A stretch of DNA of 64,000 nt from an uncultured Bacteroidales bacterium (GCA_902800925.1 CADCGD010000003.1:18684-82683), one strand, 5' to 3'. Numbered from the stretch's first letter, positions 9,029-18,651 are shown. Notes: generated by a model from the sequence alone, not told the origin. Numbers and translations are program-made.

Positions 9029-11779
9029 ATGACCCGTTTCTTCGTCGTTTTTTTATGGTGTCTACTGTCGATGAGTGCGTCAGCCGGCAGTCTTGATGAT
9101 ATCCGTCGTGCCTTGGAACAGGCAGGTCAGTCGCAAGTGCAGGAGAAGGTATATATACATACCGACAATGAGTGTTATTTTGTGGGCGACACGCTGTGGT
9201 ACAAGGCATACGTGGTAAGGGCCGACCAGTTGGTGCCTACCGATATGAGCCGCATCTTGTATGTTGAACTGCTCTCGCCCGACGGTCTGCTGGTGGAGCG
9301 ACAGAACATCATTGTCAGTCCTACCGGTCACACCTGCGGGCAGTTTGCCTTGCCCGACTTCCTCTATTCCGGTTATTATGAGCTGCGGGCCTATACCCGC
9401 TGGATGCTCAACTTTAATACGAGTCATCAGCGGTATAGCACTCAAGACACCTGGTATTTCTATAATAAGGAGATGGCTGCCGACTATTTCCGTACATGGG
9501 ACGGCCTGTATTCTCGGGTCTTCCCCGTGTACAGCAAAGGAGAACAACCTGGTGACTATGATGTACGCCGTATGTATCAGCGTCCCAAACAGGATATTCC
9601 GCAACCTAAGAAGGATAAGCTGTTCGTGACCTTCTATCCAGAGGGAGGTCATCTGATAGCCGGCGTGGAGAACCGTGTGGCCTTCGAGGCAGTCGACCAA
9701 TATGGTGAGGCTGTCACAATAACAGGCACCATTACTGGCAATAACGGCCAGTCTCAAACCATCCAGACGGAACACATGGGGCGTGGTGTGTTCACGACAA
9801 CACCGACTGACAAGCGGTTAGAGGCTCATTTTACGTTTAGAGGCAAGAAGTATGACATCGCCTTACCAACTACTGAACAGCAGGGTGTAACCTTACGGTT
9901 GAATCATGCGCAAGACACCATGCACCATGTACAAGTGCACCTTGAGGCCATAAATTTACCACAGGACAAGGACTATGCTGTCAGCGTACTCTGTCGTGGC
10001 AGGTTAAAGTATTTTGAGGTGTGTGATGTAGCCTGCAAACAATTGGAACTTCCAATTGATTCGTTGCCAACAGGTGTCAATGAACTGACGCTCTTCGACA
10101 GTGACGGGCGCATCTGGGCCAGTCGACTGTTCTTCGTCAACCACCACGACTACGACGAATCCCTCGTCTCCCTCAACCTTCCACCATCAACCCTTCAGCC
10201 CTACGAAAAAGTTGAACTGCCTGTGATCTGTCAGGGTGTGACGGCTCCCACCACTTTCTCGCTTTCTGTTCGAGACACCAATACCGATGAGCCGACGTAC
10301 AACAACGGCAACCTAATGACAGATTTGTTGCTGTCAAGCGATTTGAAGGGTTTTGTTGCGAAGCCTGCCTATTATTTCGAGGCCGACGATGACACACACC
10401 ACCGTCACTTGGATATGCTGATGATGGTGCAGGGCTGGCGCAAGTATAAGTGGAACGAGCTAGCTGACACAACCCGCACTATGCGCTACCAGCCAGAGAC
10501 TACGATGACCGTCGAAGGCATGGTCTGCAAGATGCTTGATGTGGCTGAGGTGCAGCCCGACGAGGTGACGTCGTGGCAGGACGGCCATGTGGCTGGCGAG
10601 ACCACCATCGACATTGACGAAGAGGGTAATCAGACCAGTACCACGGAGTATGCCGACATGGAGCGTGCCAACGACAATATCGGCATCAACAACAAGGGTG
10701 TCCGTAAAGAGGTGGTGGTCGAGGCGGAGATCATTGTCGGCACCCAAATTGCTGGCACGACGCAGCGGACGAAGAATGGACGCTTTCTGTTTCAGATTCC
10801 CCCCTTCTATGGTCTGGGTTATCTGAATATGAAAGCCTATTCACCTTCAGACTCCATCAAGAAGAATATGGCATCGCTAAAAGACAAGAAGGTGTACGAC
10901 GAGAAATCCTATCCCGACTACTATGTCAAGCGCAACTTGTTCTTCCCTATGACCACACAGCCCTACAACTACTATCAGAACCACATGCCCGATATCGATA
11001 CAGATATGCTCATCGACACCCTCTCAACCCTCTCTATGGAGAACGATGTACATCAGTTGGCCAATATCAACGTGAAGGGCCACCGCCGAGGCCGTCGCGC
11101 CATCGACTGGAAGAAACCGGCCTACGTGCTGGATGCCTATGATATGTATAATGAACTGACAGACCGCGGTCTCTCCTTCGGCTATTTCGACATGCGCCAA
11201 TTCCCACTGCAGATATGTCGTTATCTCTATGGCAACATGGGACGCTATCGCAAGTTCAATGTCGACGGACGATTGGAAAATTTCACGTATTGGCGCAACT
11301 ACTCGCCTGTAAGCCGTGGTGCTGGGGAAGCTGAACAGAATGGTCTGTTCCGTGTCAACCGTACTGCACAGTCCATCTATCCCCATCTGCTCCTGAGTCG
11401 TCTGCAAGATATCCGTGTTTTTAGTGACTATGAGCCCCGCAACCCTGACTCTACGATGGTGGAACGCGAACTCTCGGCAGATGCCACCGTCTGGATGGTG
11501 CCCATTCCCAATGATGGCAAGCAGGTGGTGTTCCGCGACCGCCACTTCGTTTTCCACGGTTTCAACGAACCAGAGGCGTTCTACCAGCCTGACTATAGCC
11601 AGCGTCAGCCTGAAGAACTGCCTGCCGACTACCGTCGCACGCTCTACTGGAATCCCAATGCTGTGACTGACGAACAGGGGCGCTTCACAGCTGTCTTCTA
11701 TAACAACGGCAAAGAAACACGTATCCGCATGTCAGCTGCCGGCGTCACTTCCGATGGGCGCCTTCTTCATAGCCGTTAG
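9029..11779 (+). CDS. Large secreted MG2/macroglobulin-like protein
   Basis: A 916-residue protein with a cleavable signal peptide (MTRFFVVFLWCLLSMSASAGS). The start of the mature region (EKVYIHTDNECYFVGDTLWYKAYV) is the MG2-type opening seen in Bacteroidetes alpha-2-macroglobulin-like and CarboxypepD-like surface proteins; the C-terminus (DEQGRFTAVFYNN) is a further MG-like strand block. No thioester CxEQ motif is visible. It begins 15 bp after the ABC exporter gene, so it is probably the last gene of the operon and could be a surface partner or client of that exporter. I chose the ATG at 9029 over the TTG immediately before it. Function unknown. Confidence 0.7.
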   Translation: MTRFFVVFLWCLLSMSASAGSLDDIRRALEQAGQSQVQEKVYIHTDNECYFVGDTLWYKAYVVRADQLVPTDMSRILYVELLSPDGLLVERQNIIVSPTGHTCGQFALPDFLYSGYYELRAYTRWMLNFNTSHQRYSTQDTWYFYNKEMAADYFRTWDGLYSRVFPVYSKGEQPGDYDVRRMYQRPKQDIPQPKKDKLFVTFYPEGGHLIAGVENRVAFEAVDQYGEAVTITGTITGNNGQSQTIQTEHMGRGVFTTTPTDKRLEAHFTFRGKKYDIALPTTEQQGVTLRLNHAQDTMHHVQVHLEAINLPQDKDYAVSVLCRGRLKYFEVCDVACKQLELPIDSLPTGVNELTLFDSDGRIWASRLFFVNHHDYDESLVSLNLPPSTLQPYEKVELPVICQGVTAPTTFSLSVRDTNTDEPTYNNGNLMTDLLLSSDLKGFVAKPAYYFEADDDTHHRHLDMLMMVQGWRKYKWNELADTTRTMRYQPETTMTVEGMVCKMLDVAEVQPDEVTSWQDGHVAGETTIDIDEEGNQTSTTEYADMERANDNIGINNKGVRKEVVVEAEIIVGTQIAGTTQRTKNGRFLFQIPPFYGLGYLNMKAYSPSDSIKKNMASLKDKKVYDEKSYPDYYVKRNLFFPMTTQPYNYYQNHMPDIDTDMLIDTLSTLSMENDVHQLANINVKGHRRGRRAIDWKKPAYVLDAYDMYNELTDRGLSFGYFDMRQFPLQICRYLYGNMGRYRKFNVDGRLENFTYWRNYSPVSRGAGEAEQNGLFRVNRTAQSIYPHLLLSRLQDIRVFSDYEPRNPDSTMVERELSADATVWMVPIPNDGKQVVFRDRHFVFHGFNEPEAFYQPDYSQRQPEELPADYRRTLYWNPNAVTDEQGRFTAVFYNNGKETRIRMSAAGVTSDGRLLHSR

Positions 11780-11872
11780 TAACGGTATTCATTTAGCCCC
11801 CTAAAAAGTGGGCAAATTATCATGGACATGCGTTTTTCTTTGTTATTATTTTTTTATTCTTGTCTTTTTTAG

Positions 11873-11880
11873 TACTTTTG
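11873..11880 (+). promoter_or_regulatory. Predicted -7 box of the PP2C gene
   Basis: TACTTTTG matches TAnnTTTG and ends 9 bp before the PP2C ATG, so the transcript would have almost no leader. It separates the phosphatase gene from the preceding operon. Confidence 0.6.
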
Positions 11881-11889
11881 CACCTTAGA

Positions 11890-12624
11890 ATGAGAATAGA
11901 GATTGAAGCACTGTGCCAGAAAGGCCTTGTACGCGACAATAACGAAGATGCCGTGTCGATAAGCGGACTTATCTTGCGCGACAATGCAACCACCAGCAGC
12001 ATCACACCCACTAAGAAAGGGTTCTTCTATCTGTTGGTGGCTGACGGCATGGGTGGACACGAGAATGGCGAAGAGGCTAGCGAATACACGCTCAAGACCA
12101 TCAGAGAGCTGTTCAGCCAACGACTGATAAGTGCCGACACCTTCGAGGAAGACCTCAGCTATGCTACTCGCAACATCTCGTTCTCATTAAACTGCGCAGC
12201 AGCTGAACGAGGACAGCGTCTGCCTATGGGCTGCACACTGACAGGACTCATCTGGTTCTATGGACATGCCTGGCTCGTGAATGTCGGCGACAGCCGCACC
12301 TACCGCTATCGTGGCGGTCTCCTGCGCCAGCTGACAACCGACGAGACAGAGCGTGGCATGACAGGTAATCCCGATGCAGAGAAATACCTGTTGAACTGTA
12401 TTGGTGGAGGTCTGGATGGTACAATCGCCATTGAGAACATGGATGGCAAACTACTTGCCGACGACACCATCCTTATCTGCTCCGACGGCCTCACCGACAT
12501 GCTAAGTGATGACCAAATAGAAAAAGCCATCGCCGGTGGCGCCACAGCATCCGACCTCTACCGCATGGCGTGCGAAGCGGGTGGCATCGACAACGTATCC
12601 ATCATCCTCGCACGTATATTATAG
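11890..12624 (+). CDS. PP2C-family serine/threonine protein phosphatase
   Basis: A 244-residue metal-dependent phosphatase with the full PP2C signature: VRDNNEDAV (about residues 15-23), VADGMGGHENGE (about 49-60), VNVGDSRTYRYR, ICSDGLTDMLS and GGIDNVSII near the C-terminus. These supply the Asp residues that bind the two Mn/Mg ions. It has no membrane segment and is probably cytosolic, reversing Ser/Thr phosphorylation. No partner kinase of the Hanks type is in the window, though the HprK-like kinase lies 5 kb upstream. The start is the ATG at 11890, just after a TAnnTTTG box. Confidence 0.92.
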   Translation: MRIEIEALCQKGLVRDNNEDAVSISGLILRDNATTSSITPTKKGFFYLLVADGMGGHENGEEASEYTLKTIRELFSQRLISADTFEEDLSYATRNISFSLNCAAAERGQRLPMGCTLTGLIWFYGHAWLVNVGDSRTYRYRGGLLRQLTTDETERGMTGNPDAEKYLLNCIGGGLDGTIAIENMDGKLLADDTILICSDGLTDMLSDDQIEKAIAGGATASDLYRMACEAGGIDNVSIILARIL

Positions 12625-12643
12625 GATTATATTAGCCTACTTT

Positions 12644-13717
12644 TTACCCGTTGTTTTTCATCTTTTGATAGAGCTTTCTTACTTGGAGGGCCCCTTCATT
12701 ATCTGGCTCATAGAGCAATATCTTCTCAGCATACTGCCCTGCCAGGGCGTAGTCTTCCTTTTCTATGAAGTAGTAACTCATCAAATAGCGATAACCCGTC
12801 ACCAAGCGTTCTTTGTGGCGCTCATCCAACTGTGGCTTCTTCAGGAACACCTCTTCCATCTGCATGATGGCAGGGATGGCCGTACCCTTCTGTGCTTCCG
12901 GGTCCAGCTGAAACTGTACCATCTGCACACGCATATAGGCAAAGAGGTCATCGTTCATCGTAGTCTCAGGAATGCGCCGTGCCAAGATATTGTCTGCCTT
13001 GAGCAGCATCTGTTCCTTCTCGGCACCCTCCAGTTTCTTGGCCCACTCGATATAGATATTCGCAAGCTGCATGGTAACATCATCGGTCATTTTTCCATAC
13101 TGGCGGCGCTGCTGTGCAAAAGGTTCCATCCAATGGGCTGCTTCTTCAAACTTCCCCTGCTGATATAAGTAGCGTACCCACCCCGTCAAAGCCACACTAT
13201 AGTGCACGCTGTCGCTGTGTTCCAGAATAGCTGACTGTGCATGTGTCAGATTTTCATAGGCCGTCAGACTCTCGCGGTAACGACCTTGCGAGACCAGTGA
13301 ACGGAAGAAATACCTGTTCAACGGCAGGCTCTGCGGATAGTAGCTCAGTGCTTCACGTGCCTTTGCCACACAGTCATCATTGCGACCACTATAAAACAAA
13401 CTCAGGATATACAGTTCCATATCCCCTCTTGACATCAGCGACAGCGATGTCTGGTCATAGGCATGAGCAACCTCAGCTCGGTACTCCGTGCCCTTCCTGT
13501 CAGCCTGGTCATACAATTGTGCGATATACAACTCGGCAGGAAAACCGAAATATTTTTGTTTAAAATCCAGCAACTTCGCCTCAGCCCCTTTGATATCCGT
13601 CTGTGCCAAAGGCTTACAGATGCTGAGCAGCGAGTCCACCTGCCGCTGCGTCTGTGCCTCCACACCCACCGACAGTCCTATCAGCAGGCTTGCTATCAAC
13701 AATAGTCTTTGTGTCAT
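12644..13717 (-). CDS. Secreted TPR-like protein
   Basis: A 357-residue protein with a signal peptide (MTQRLLLIASLLIGLSVGVEAQ) and alpha-helical repeats with TPR-like spacing, for example ELYILSLFYSGRNDDCVAKAREAL and, at the C-terminus, YYFIEKEDYALAGQYAEKILLYEPDNEGALQ. It resembles the larger TPR protein at 15044-16612. It is probably periplasmic and may scaffold envelope proteins. It is the last gene on the minus strand of this run and converges on the PP2C gene with a 19-bp gap. A transposase gene lies between it and the fimbrial locus, so membership of that operon is uncertain. Confidence 0.65.
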   Translation of the reverse strand: MTQRLLLIASLLIGLSVGVEAQTQRQVDSLLSICKPLAQTDIKGAEAKLLDFKQKYFGFPAELYIAQLYDQADRKGTEYRAEVAHAYDQTSLSLMSRGDMELYILSLFYSGRNDDCVAKAREALSYYPQSLPLNRYFFRSLVSQGRYRESLTAYENLTHAQSAILEHSDSVHYSVALTGWVRYLYQQGKFEEAAHWMEPFAQQRRQYGKMTDDVTMQLANIYIEWAKKLEGAEKEQMLLKADNILARRIPETTMNDDLFAYMRVQMVQFQLDPEAQKGTAIPAIMQMEEVFLKKPQLDERHKERLVTGYRYLMSYYFIEKEDYALAGQYAEKILLYEPDNEGALQVRKLYQKMKNNG

Positions 13718-13732
13718 TTCTATTCCATCGTC

Positions 13733-13749
13733 ATGCGGGTTTCCCGCAT
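13733..13749. repeat. REP-like hairpin next to the transposase gene
   Basis: ATGCGGG-TTT-CCCGCAT is a perfect 7-bp stem with a 3-base loop, 11 bp beyond the stop of the REP-associated transposase gene. Related hairpins occur inside that gene at 14486-14502 (CTGCGGG-AAA-CCCGCAG) and 14590-14608 (CAGTGGGG-TTT-CCCCACTG). Confidence 0.7.
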
Positions 13750-13759
13750 TATTCCTTTT

Positions 13760-15034
13760 TTAAGTTTTCTTCCACCAATCATCCCTCTGTCTGCACAATG
13801 CCTGTGCGACACAGTTCATCGTTTTACACTCTACCACGGTAATATCCTCCTCAGCAGGCCGATACTTATATACCCATGGTGTCACTATCAGCAGTTTCTG
13901 CTCCGCACATAGCGTCATCCGTCGTTCCGACGGATGATAAAGCTCGCTAAAGCCATTATCATCAATACTCACCACCGGCAGTCCTTCGTCCATCACCGCG
14001 TTGATAATCTCCTGCTCACCTTTAGAAATATGAGCAGAGACGAGTACTGCCCCCTGTCTCGCGGCTTCAAGGCATGCAGCCTTCTGCTTGCCAAAATCGC
14101 GGAGGTCATTACGATGGCATACTACAGGCAACAGGTGTCTCGTCAGCAATTGTCGGTCACCATAGCTGTCGCATTCGACATGTGTACCGTTCATCAACAG
14201 CCGCCGGCTAACCATCATCCATGTCTCATCACTAAAGGCAGAGCCACACTCTCGTTGGAGATAGCCCCGCAATGCCGACAACGACAGCGCCGTATCTATG
14301 CCGCCCCGCTGTACTTGTAGCGATGAGCGGTTTTGGCTGCGCAACAGGCGGTTGCGCGGATTATTGCGGATATAGGCCCGCTGTGTCTCCAGCTGGCCCT
14401 CTTCCAGCGGTATCACGTCAACATAGCGATTGCTGAACAGCGGCTGCCGCCCAGTAGTGGTGCGCGAAGGAATCTTCACATAAGACTGCGGGAAACCCGC
14501 AGACCGCAGACCATCAGTGCCGATTACGGCTGTGGCGGCCTCGGGCTGCTTCCCTGCGTCAGTGGGGTTTCCGGGTTGCTTCCCTGCGTCAGTGGGGTTT
14601 CCCCACTGCAAAACTGCTGCCTGCCCCGTCATCTCCCAATAGTGACGGCTGCAGCCCTTTTTGAAACCGGAAATCAGCTGCCCCAGATGCGTTTCTTTTC
14701 CGTTCTTGCTGATGATGGTGCTCTTCACCACCATGATGCAATGCACATGGTCAGGCATGATGACATAGTCCTGCACCTCTACCATTGGATAGCGGGCAGT
14801 GATGCTATGCAGCAATTCGCGTTCCACCATCACCCCTATCTCTGACAACACCACCCTCGGTGCATCAGGATCACCATCAGCCTTACTGGCATCCCCCACA
14901 ATGTGCCCTAACGGCTGCTGCCGCCTGTCATTCACCGTCATAGTAATATGGTATATGCCTGCCCACCGATAGTCCTTATGATGACTGCGGCGTCCCATGC
15001 GATGCGAGTCGGTATGGTAAGGGGTGTTGGTCAT
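13760..15034 (-). CDS. REP-associated tyrosine transposase (Y1/HUH) with extra C-terminal domain
   Basis: A 424-residue protein. Residues 1-145 are a Y1-transposase-like (RAYT) domain: AGIYHITMTVNDRRQ opens it and the HUH motif is MPDHVHCIMVV (about residues 94-104), with a candidate catalytic Tyr in GFKKGCSRHYWE. Residues about 150-180 carry a duplicated GNPTDAGKQP decapeptide encoded by a 30-bp tandem repeat (14541-14600). The C-terminal ~200 residues hold a Rossmann-like block (GAVLVSAHISKGEQEIINA ... DEGLPVVSIDDNGF) reminiscent of DprA/SLOG folds. RAYTs act on REP hairpins, and such hairpins lie beside and inside the gene. It interrupts two TPR genes on the same strand. Confidence 0.75.
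   Translation of the reverse strand: MTNTPYHTDSHRMGRRSHHKDYRWAGIYHITMTVNDRRQQPLGHIVGDASKADGDPDAPRVVLSEIGVMVERELLHSITARYPMVEVQDYVIMPDHVHCIMVVKSTIISKNGKETHLGQLISGFKKGCSRHYWEMTGQAAVLQWGNPTDAGKQPGNPTDAGKQPEAATAVIGTDGLRSAGFPQSYVKIPSRTTTGRQPLFSNRYVDVIPLEEGQLETQRAYIRNNPRNRLLRSQNRSSLQVQRGGIDTALSLSALRGYLQRECGSAFSDETWMMVSRRLLMNGTHVECDSYGDRQLLTRHLLPVVCHRNDLRDFGKQKAACLEAARQGAVLVSAHISKGEQEIINAVMDEGLPVVSIDDNGFSELYHPSERRMTLCAEQKLLIVTPWVYKYRPAEEDITVVECKTMNCVAQALCRQRDDWWKKT
14541..14600. repeat. 30-bp tandem repeat inside the transposase gene
   Basis: Two 30-bp units (14541-14570 and 14571-14600) differ at two positions and encode GNPTDAGKQP twice. The second copy runs into a GGGG-TTT-CCCC hairpin (14590-14608). 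Confidence 0.85.
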
Positions 15035-15043
15035 TACAATAGC

Positions 15044-16612
15044 TTAATTTACCTTAGAGACGAAATTAAGAGCATCTTCGTTGGTTGGGTCAATGTCAAG
15101 GATTTTGTCTGCATACTCCAATGAGACGGCCTTTGCCTTCTTAATTTTCTGCACAGCGAACTTATTCAAATATTCATACATCATCATATAGCGGTATGCC
15201 TGTACCAGATATACTTTATCAGAATTATTCAGATCAGCGTTATTTCCAAATAGTGCTATGAGCTGTTCAGCATACGGAAGTCCCTGTCCTTTTTCAAATT
15301 TCGGGTCAAGATATGCTCCGCTGTAGGAACAACAGAAATAAAGGAACAGTCCTTTGTTGAGTTCTGAGTACTTCGCACCTTCCTCATATATCTGAACAGC
15401 TTTTGCGATAGCATCTTGTTTTTCTGTACCATTGAGCTCTACCGACCAGTCGGTATATATCTTAGCATAAGACGATACTAACTGGTCATTCTGATTGCCC
15501 TTGTCTCGTGATCGCTGCAAAGCTGGTTCTACAATTGCAATAGCTTTTTCGTAGTCACCCATCTGACGAAGTTCAGTAACCTGCGTATTAATCGTTCTCA
15601 CAATGGCGCTCTCAGCCTGTGTTTTTCTATCTTCACCTGCATTATTCATAGCCAAAACATACTCATATTGAGCAATTGCATCATCATAGCGTTTAGCACC
15701 AGAAAGACAACTACCATACCACAGATAGTCATCGTCTTTGAGCTTTTTTACGCTATCTGGCAGAGCCTTCATTTTTTCCATCGTCTCAATACCCTCATCG
15801 TAATTTTGCGTATTCAAACATCCCAAAAGGTGGAAGTGATATAAACCAAAATCCTTAGGATACTGCTCAATACCATAGGCAGTAACCTCATAAAGTTTTG
15901 AAAAACGATCATTACCCAAATCTCCAGCAAACTGGAGACCCATGCAGAAATAGCTCAAATCATATAATGTCAGTTTCGATCGATCATTACTATCAAATAC
16001 TTTCCCATAAGCTGTTGCCATCTCTACCATAGGAAGTTTTCCGTGTTTATCATACAGATTATAGTACAGGCGTCCAAGTTGCAGGTCGACTTGGAAGGTA
16101 GAGTCACGCTGTTTGAGTACCATAAGTTTTTTTACGGCAGCGTCGGGGTCAGTGAACGCCAGCAACTTTGCAGACTCGATATACAGCGCAGAGTCAGTTG
16201 GGTTGACGGCAATACCCTTGTCAAGCCACATCTGTGCCGTGTCTAACTTTGCCTCATTAAAGAAGATATCACTAGCCACAATATAAGCTTTAGAATATTT
16301 GGGGTTGATGGCCAATGCCTTATCAATATATGAAAAAGCCCTTGGCAAATCACGCCTATAGTATGTACGTTGTTTCGTTTCCGGATTCTCTACAAAGCTA
16401 TAATATGACTTCGCTATGCGAGTGGCCATAGAGGCACTCTTCTTATGTTTTTTAAACACCTCATCCACAAAGTTGTCTACGATATCATAATGAGGAAAGA
16501 TACGAATGACACTGTCCAAGGCAGCAGCCGCTGCAACTTCATTATCCTGCGCAACGGCAGGAGAGGTTGTCATCAGGATTATCGTGAGGAGGGAGAATAG
16601 CTTACGAAACAT
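15044..16612 (-). CDS. Secreted TPR protein of the fimbrial/surface locus
   Basis: A 522-residue protein with a signal peptide (MFRKLFSLLTIILMTTSPAVAQ) and several tetratricopeptide units, e.g. LPRAFSYIDKALAINPKYSKAY (about residues 87-108), DTAQMWLDKGIAVNPTDSALY and DDAIAQYEYVLAMNNAGED. The C-terminus repeats the pattern ADKILDIDPTNEDALNFV. It starts 11 bp after the stop of the outer-membrane barrel gene and is probably the distal gene of that operon. TPR proteins of this type usually organise envelope complexes; I cannot assign a specific partner. Confidence 0.75.
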   Translation of the reverse strand: MFRKLFSLLTIILMTTSPAVAQDNEVAAAAALDSVIRIFPHYDIVDNFVDEVFKKHKKSASMATRIAKSYYSFVENPETKQRTYYRRDLPRAFSYIDKALAINPKYSKAYIVASDIFFNEAKLDTAQMWLDKGIAVNPTDSALYIESAKLLAFTDPDAAVKKLMVLKQRDSTFQVDLQLGRLYYNLYDKHGKLPMVEMATAYGKVFDSNDRSKLTLYDLSYFCMGLQFAGDLGNDRFSKLYEVTAYGIEQYPKDFGLYHFHLLGCLNTQNYDEGIETMEKMKALPDSVKKLKDDDYLWYGSCLSGAKRYDDAIAQYEYVLAMNNAGEDRKTQAESAIVRTINTQVTELRQMGDYEKAIAIVEPALQRSRDKGNQNDQLVSSYAKIYTDWSVELNGTEKQDAIAKAVQIYEEGAKYSELNKGLFLYFCCSYSGAYLDPKFEKGQGLPYAEQLIALFGNNADLNNSDKVYLVQAYRYMMMYEYLNKFAVQKIKKAKAVSLEYADKILDIDPTNEDALNFVSKVN

Positions 16613-16623
16613 AGTAGAAAATA

Positions 16624-18651
16624 TTAGAATTCATATTGGACACCGAGATTGATGTTCTCCACAAGGTGGAAATCGCGGAAGTAAACCAGATACTGGTTCG
16701 TCATCTCTTTGCTGTGCAGCACATAGAGAGTAGGTTCTAAGATAGCCGATAGGTGTGGCATGACACGCACGCGCAACTTACCACCACCATGGACACCAAA
16801 ATCAAAGGAGGAAAGCACATTGGCCGTCGGACCCATGTAGATCGTAAAGTCGATAGGACGTTGAGAATAGGTACCCCAGAAGAGGTTGCTCAGATTCAGC
16901 GCATAGCTTAACGATACTAAACCATAGTTGTTATCGTGTTCTTTGTGACGGATATCGTGGCGCTTGTATGGCAGGTAGTCGAAACTGGCACGCACGCCAT
17001 GGAGTGGTGTGAAACAGTACTCTCCAAAAGCCCGTGCATTCCATCCCACCGAGTTATCATCGTCAATATTCCATATAGGATACAGCAGATGGATGCCACC
17101 AGCCACACCGACATTAACAGGAATCTTACGTTGAGTCTCCGATTCCTCACCAAAGTAACGCTTCCTATACTGAAACGAACGTGTGGATACCGACATACCA
17201 ACTTGGACAGCAACACTCTTGGCACGATTATGCTTATTCCACGACACGTTGGTATAGGGAGTTTTATAGACATAGAAAGCAACACGTGGCTCCATGAAGA
17301 CACGAAGACCATCTATCGGCTGCCACCAAAGGTTTACGGCACCTTGATAAGCCTCATAACGTGTACTGAGTTCCTTCGCCTCATAGCGTTTCACCTGACC
17401 ATATTCTATACCGCCAGCCAGGAAAAAGCCCCAACGACGATTCCATTGGAAATTTTTCATGAATCCCAATGGATTGAACAAGCCTTCCAATCGTCCTCCT
17501 AAGTAATAACAATGGTAACGTGTGTCTTTAACACGTCCCCACGTCACCTGCTGACCTGTCGCTGACATACGCAGGCCAATAACCGGCGAGAACCACTTGC
17601 CGACACTCAACGTAGTATTAAGACCCATAGACTGGCCAATGCCCACCGATGAACTCATCCAAGCAGGGCCATTGCTAAACTCAAAGAACCATGGCTGTTC
17701 CCAGATACTGGGTATGGAGTCTTCCTTTGTAGCATAGAGGTTGTCACTGTGATGCTTCTTGAATCGCTGACGCTCGGCAGGCGACAGGTTGTTGTGCAGA
17801 TAGTAGGTGTAGTTAACATTGACGCCATAGAACACATCCACCTTACGCCAGTTCAGATTCGTGCTCAGGTCCATCTTGTCGGTAGCCACACCGATATAAG
17901 GCTCAACGTGGATATAGCCTTGCGGACCTGTAAAGAAACGCAGTTGCAGACCGAAATGTCCTTCGAACGACGTACCGCTAAGGTCTTTCGGCATATTCTC
18001 GCGGATAACGGCAGCCTCTTCATAGTCACCAGCCTTTTCCAGTGCTGCAATGTCAGCCAATTGTGTCTTCTCCCACATCACGTTCTTGTAGCTGAGACGA
18101 CTGTATTGCGCACCAATACCGAAAATGGTAGACATCTCCATCAGGCGAGAGGGTTTGTAGCCGGCGAAGTAGGACGAGAAGTTGAACAAATGCTCCAGAC
18201 GCACACCATAATTGGTAAATCGGCGGTCCTTAGCCTGCTGATAACCCCATGCGCCATGGAACAGGACACGCGCTGAATTCAGTTTATTGAACTGCTTACC
18301 CACACCAACTTGCAACATCGTCAGCGCATTGAAACGGTAGCCATCATTGGGCGGCACCATCTGCAAAGCGCCCAGACCTGCCTGGAAGAAGAGGTGATCG
18401 TGCCACTTAGGCGTAAACTCCTCGCCATAAGCCCTATAACGGTGACCCATGACAAAATCCAAGGCATTAAAACCTTCGGCAATGTTACGTTTGGTACGTT
18501 TTACAGTATCCGCAACCGCTTCATCATCGTCTTCACCATACTGTGTAGTGTCACGCGGTGTTGTCATTACATCACGTGGCATCCAAGAGCGAGCATCGGC
18601 ATTCAGCGACAAAAAGCTACTCAGCAGTAGAATCAGCACTATTCTCTTCAT
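16624..18651 (-). CDS. Outer-membrane beta-barrel protein of the fimbrial/surface locus
   Basis: A 675-residue protein starting at MKRIVLILLLSSFLSLNADA (signal peptide). The open frame extends 127 codons further upstream, but that part overlaps the OmpA-like gene and lacks a signal peptide, so I reject it. The body alternates aromatic and polar residues with many turns, typical of outer-membrane barrels, and two similar halves are visible (AGLGALQMVPPNDGYRFNAL and SVGIGQSMGLNTTLSVGKWF), each followed by barrel-like strands. It ends in LGVQYEF, the terminal aromatic signature of barrel proteins. It overlaps the OmpA-like gene by 35 bp. Specific function unknown. Confidence 0.7.
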   Translation of the reverse strand: MKRIVLILLLSSFLSLNADARSWMPRDVMTTPRDTTQYGEDDDEAVADTVKRTKRNIAEGFNALDFVMGHRYRAYGEEFTPKWHDHLFFQAGLGALQMVPPNDGYRFNALTMLQVGVGKQFNKLNSARVLFHGAWGYQQAKDRRFTNYGVRLEHLFNFSSYFAGYKPSRLMEMSTIFGIGAQYSRLSYKNVMWEKTQLADIAALEKAGDYEEAAVIRENMPKDLSGTSFEGHFGLQLRFFTGPQGYIHVEPYIGVATDKMDLSTNLNWRKVDVFYGVNVNYTYYLHNNLSPAERQRFKKHHSDNLYATKEDSIPSIWEQPWFFEFSNGPAWMSSSVGIGQSMGLNTTLSVGKWFSPVIGLRMSATGQQVTWGRVKDTRYHCYYLGGRLEGLFNPLGFMKNFQWNRRWGFFLAGGIEYGQVKRYEAKELSTRYEAYQGAVNLWWQPIDGLRVFMEPRVAFYVYKTPYTNVSWNKHNRAKSVAVQVGMSVSTRSFQYRKRYFGEESETQRKIPVNVGVAGGIHLLYPIWNIDDDNSVGWNARAFGEYCFTPLHGVRASFDYLPYKRHDIRHKEHDNNYGLVSLSYALNLSNLFWGTYSQRPIDFTIYMGPTANVLSSFDFGVHGGGKLRVRVMPHLSAILEPTLYVLHSKEMTNQYLVYFRDFHLVENINLGVQYEF

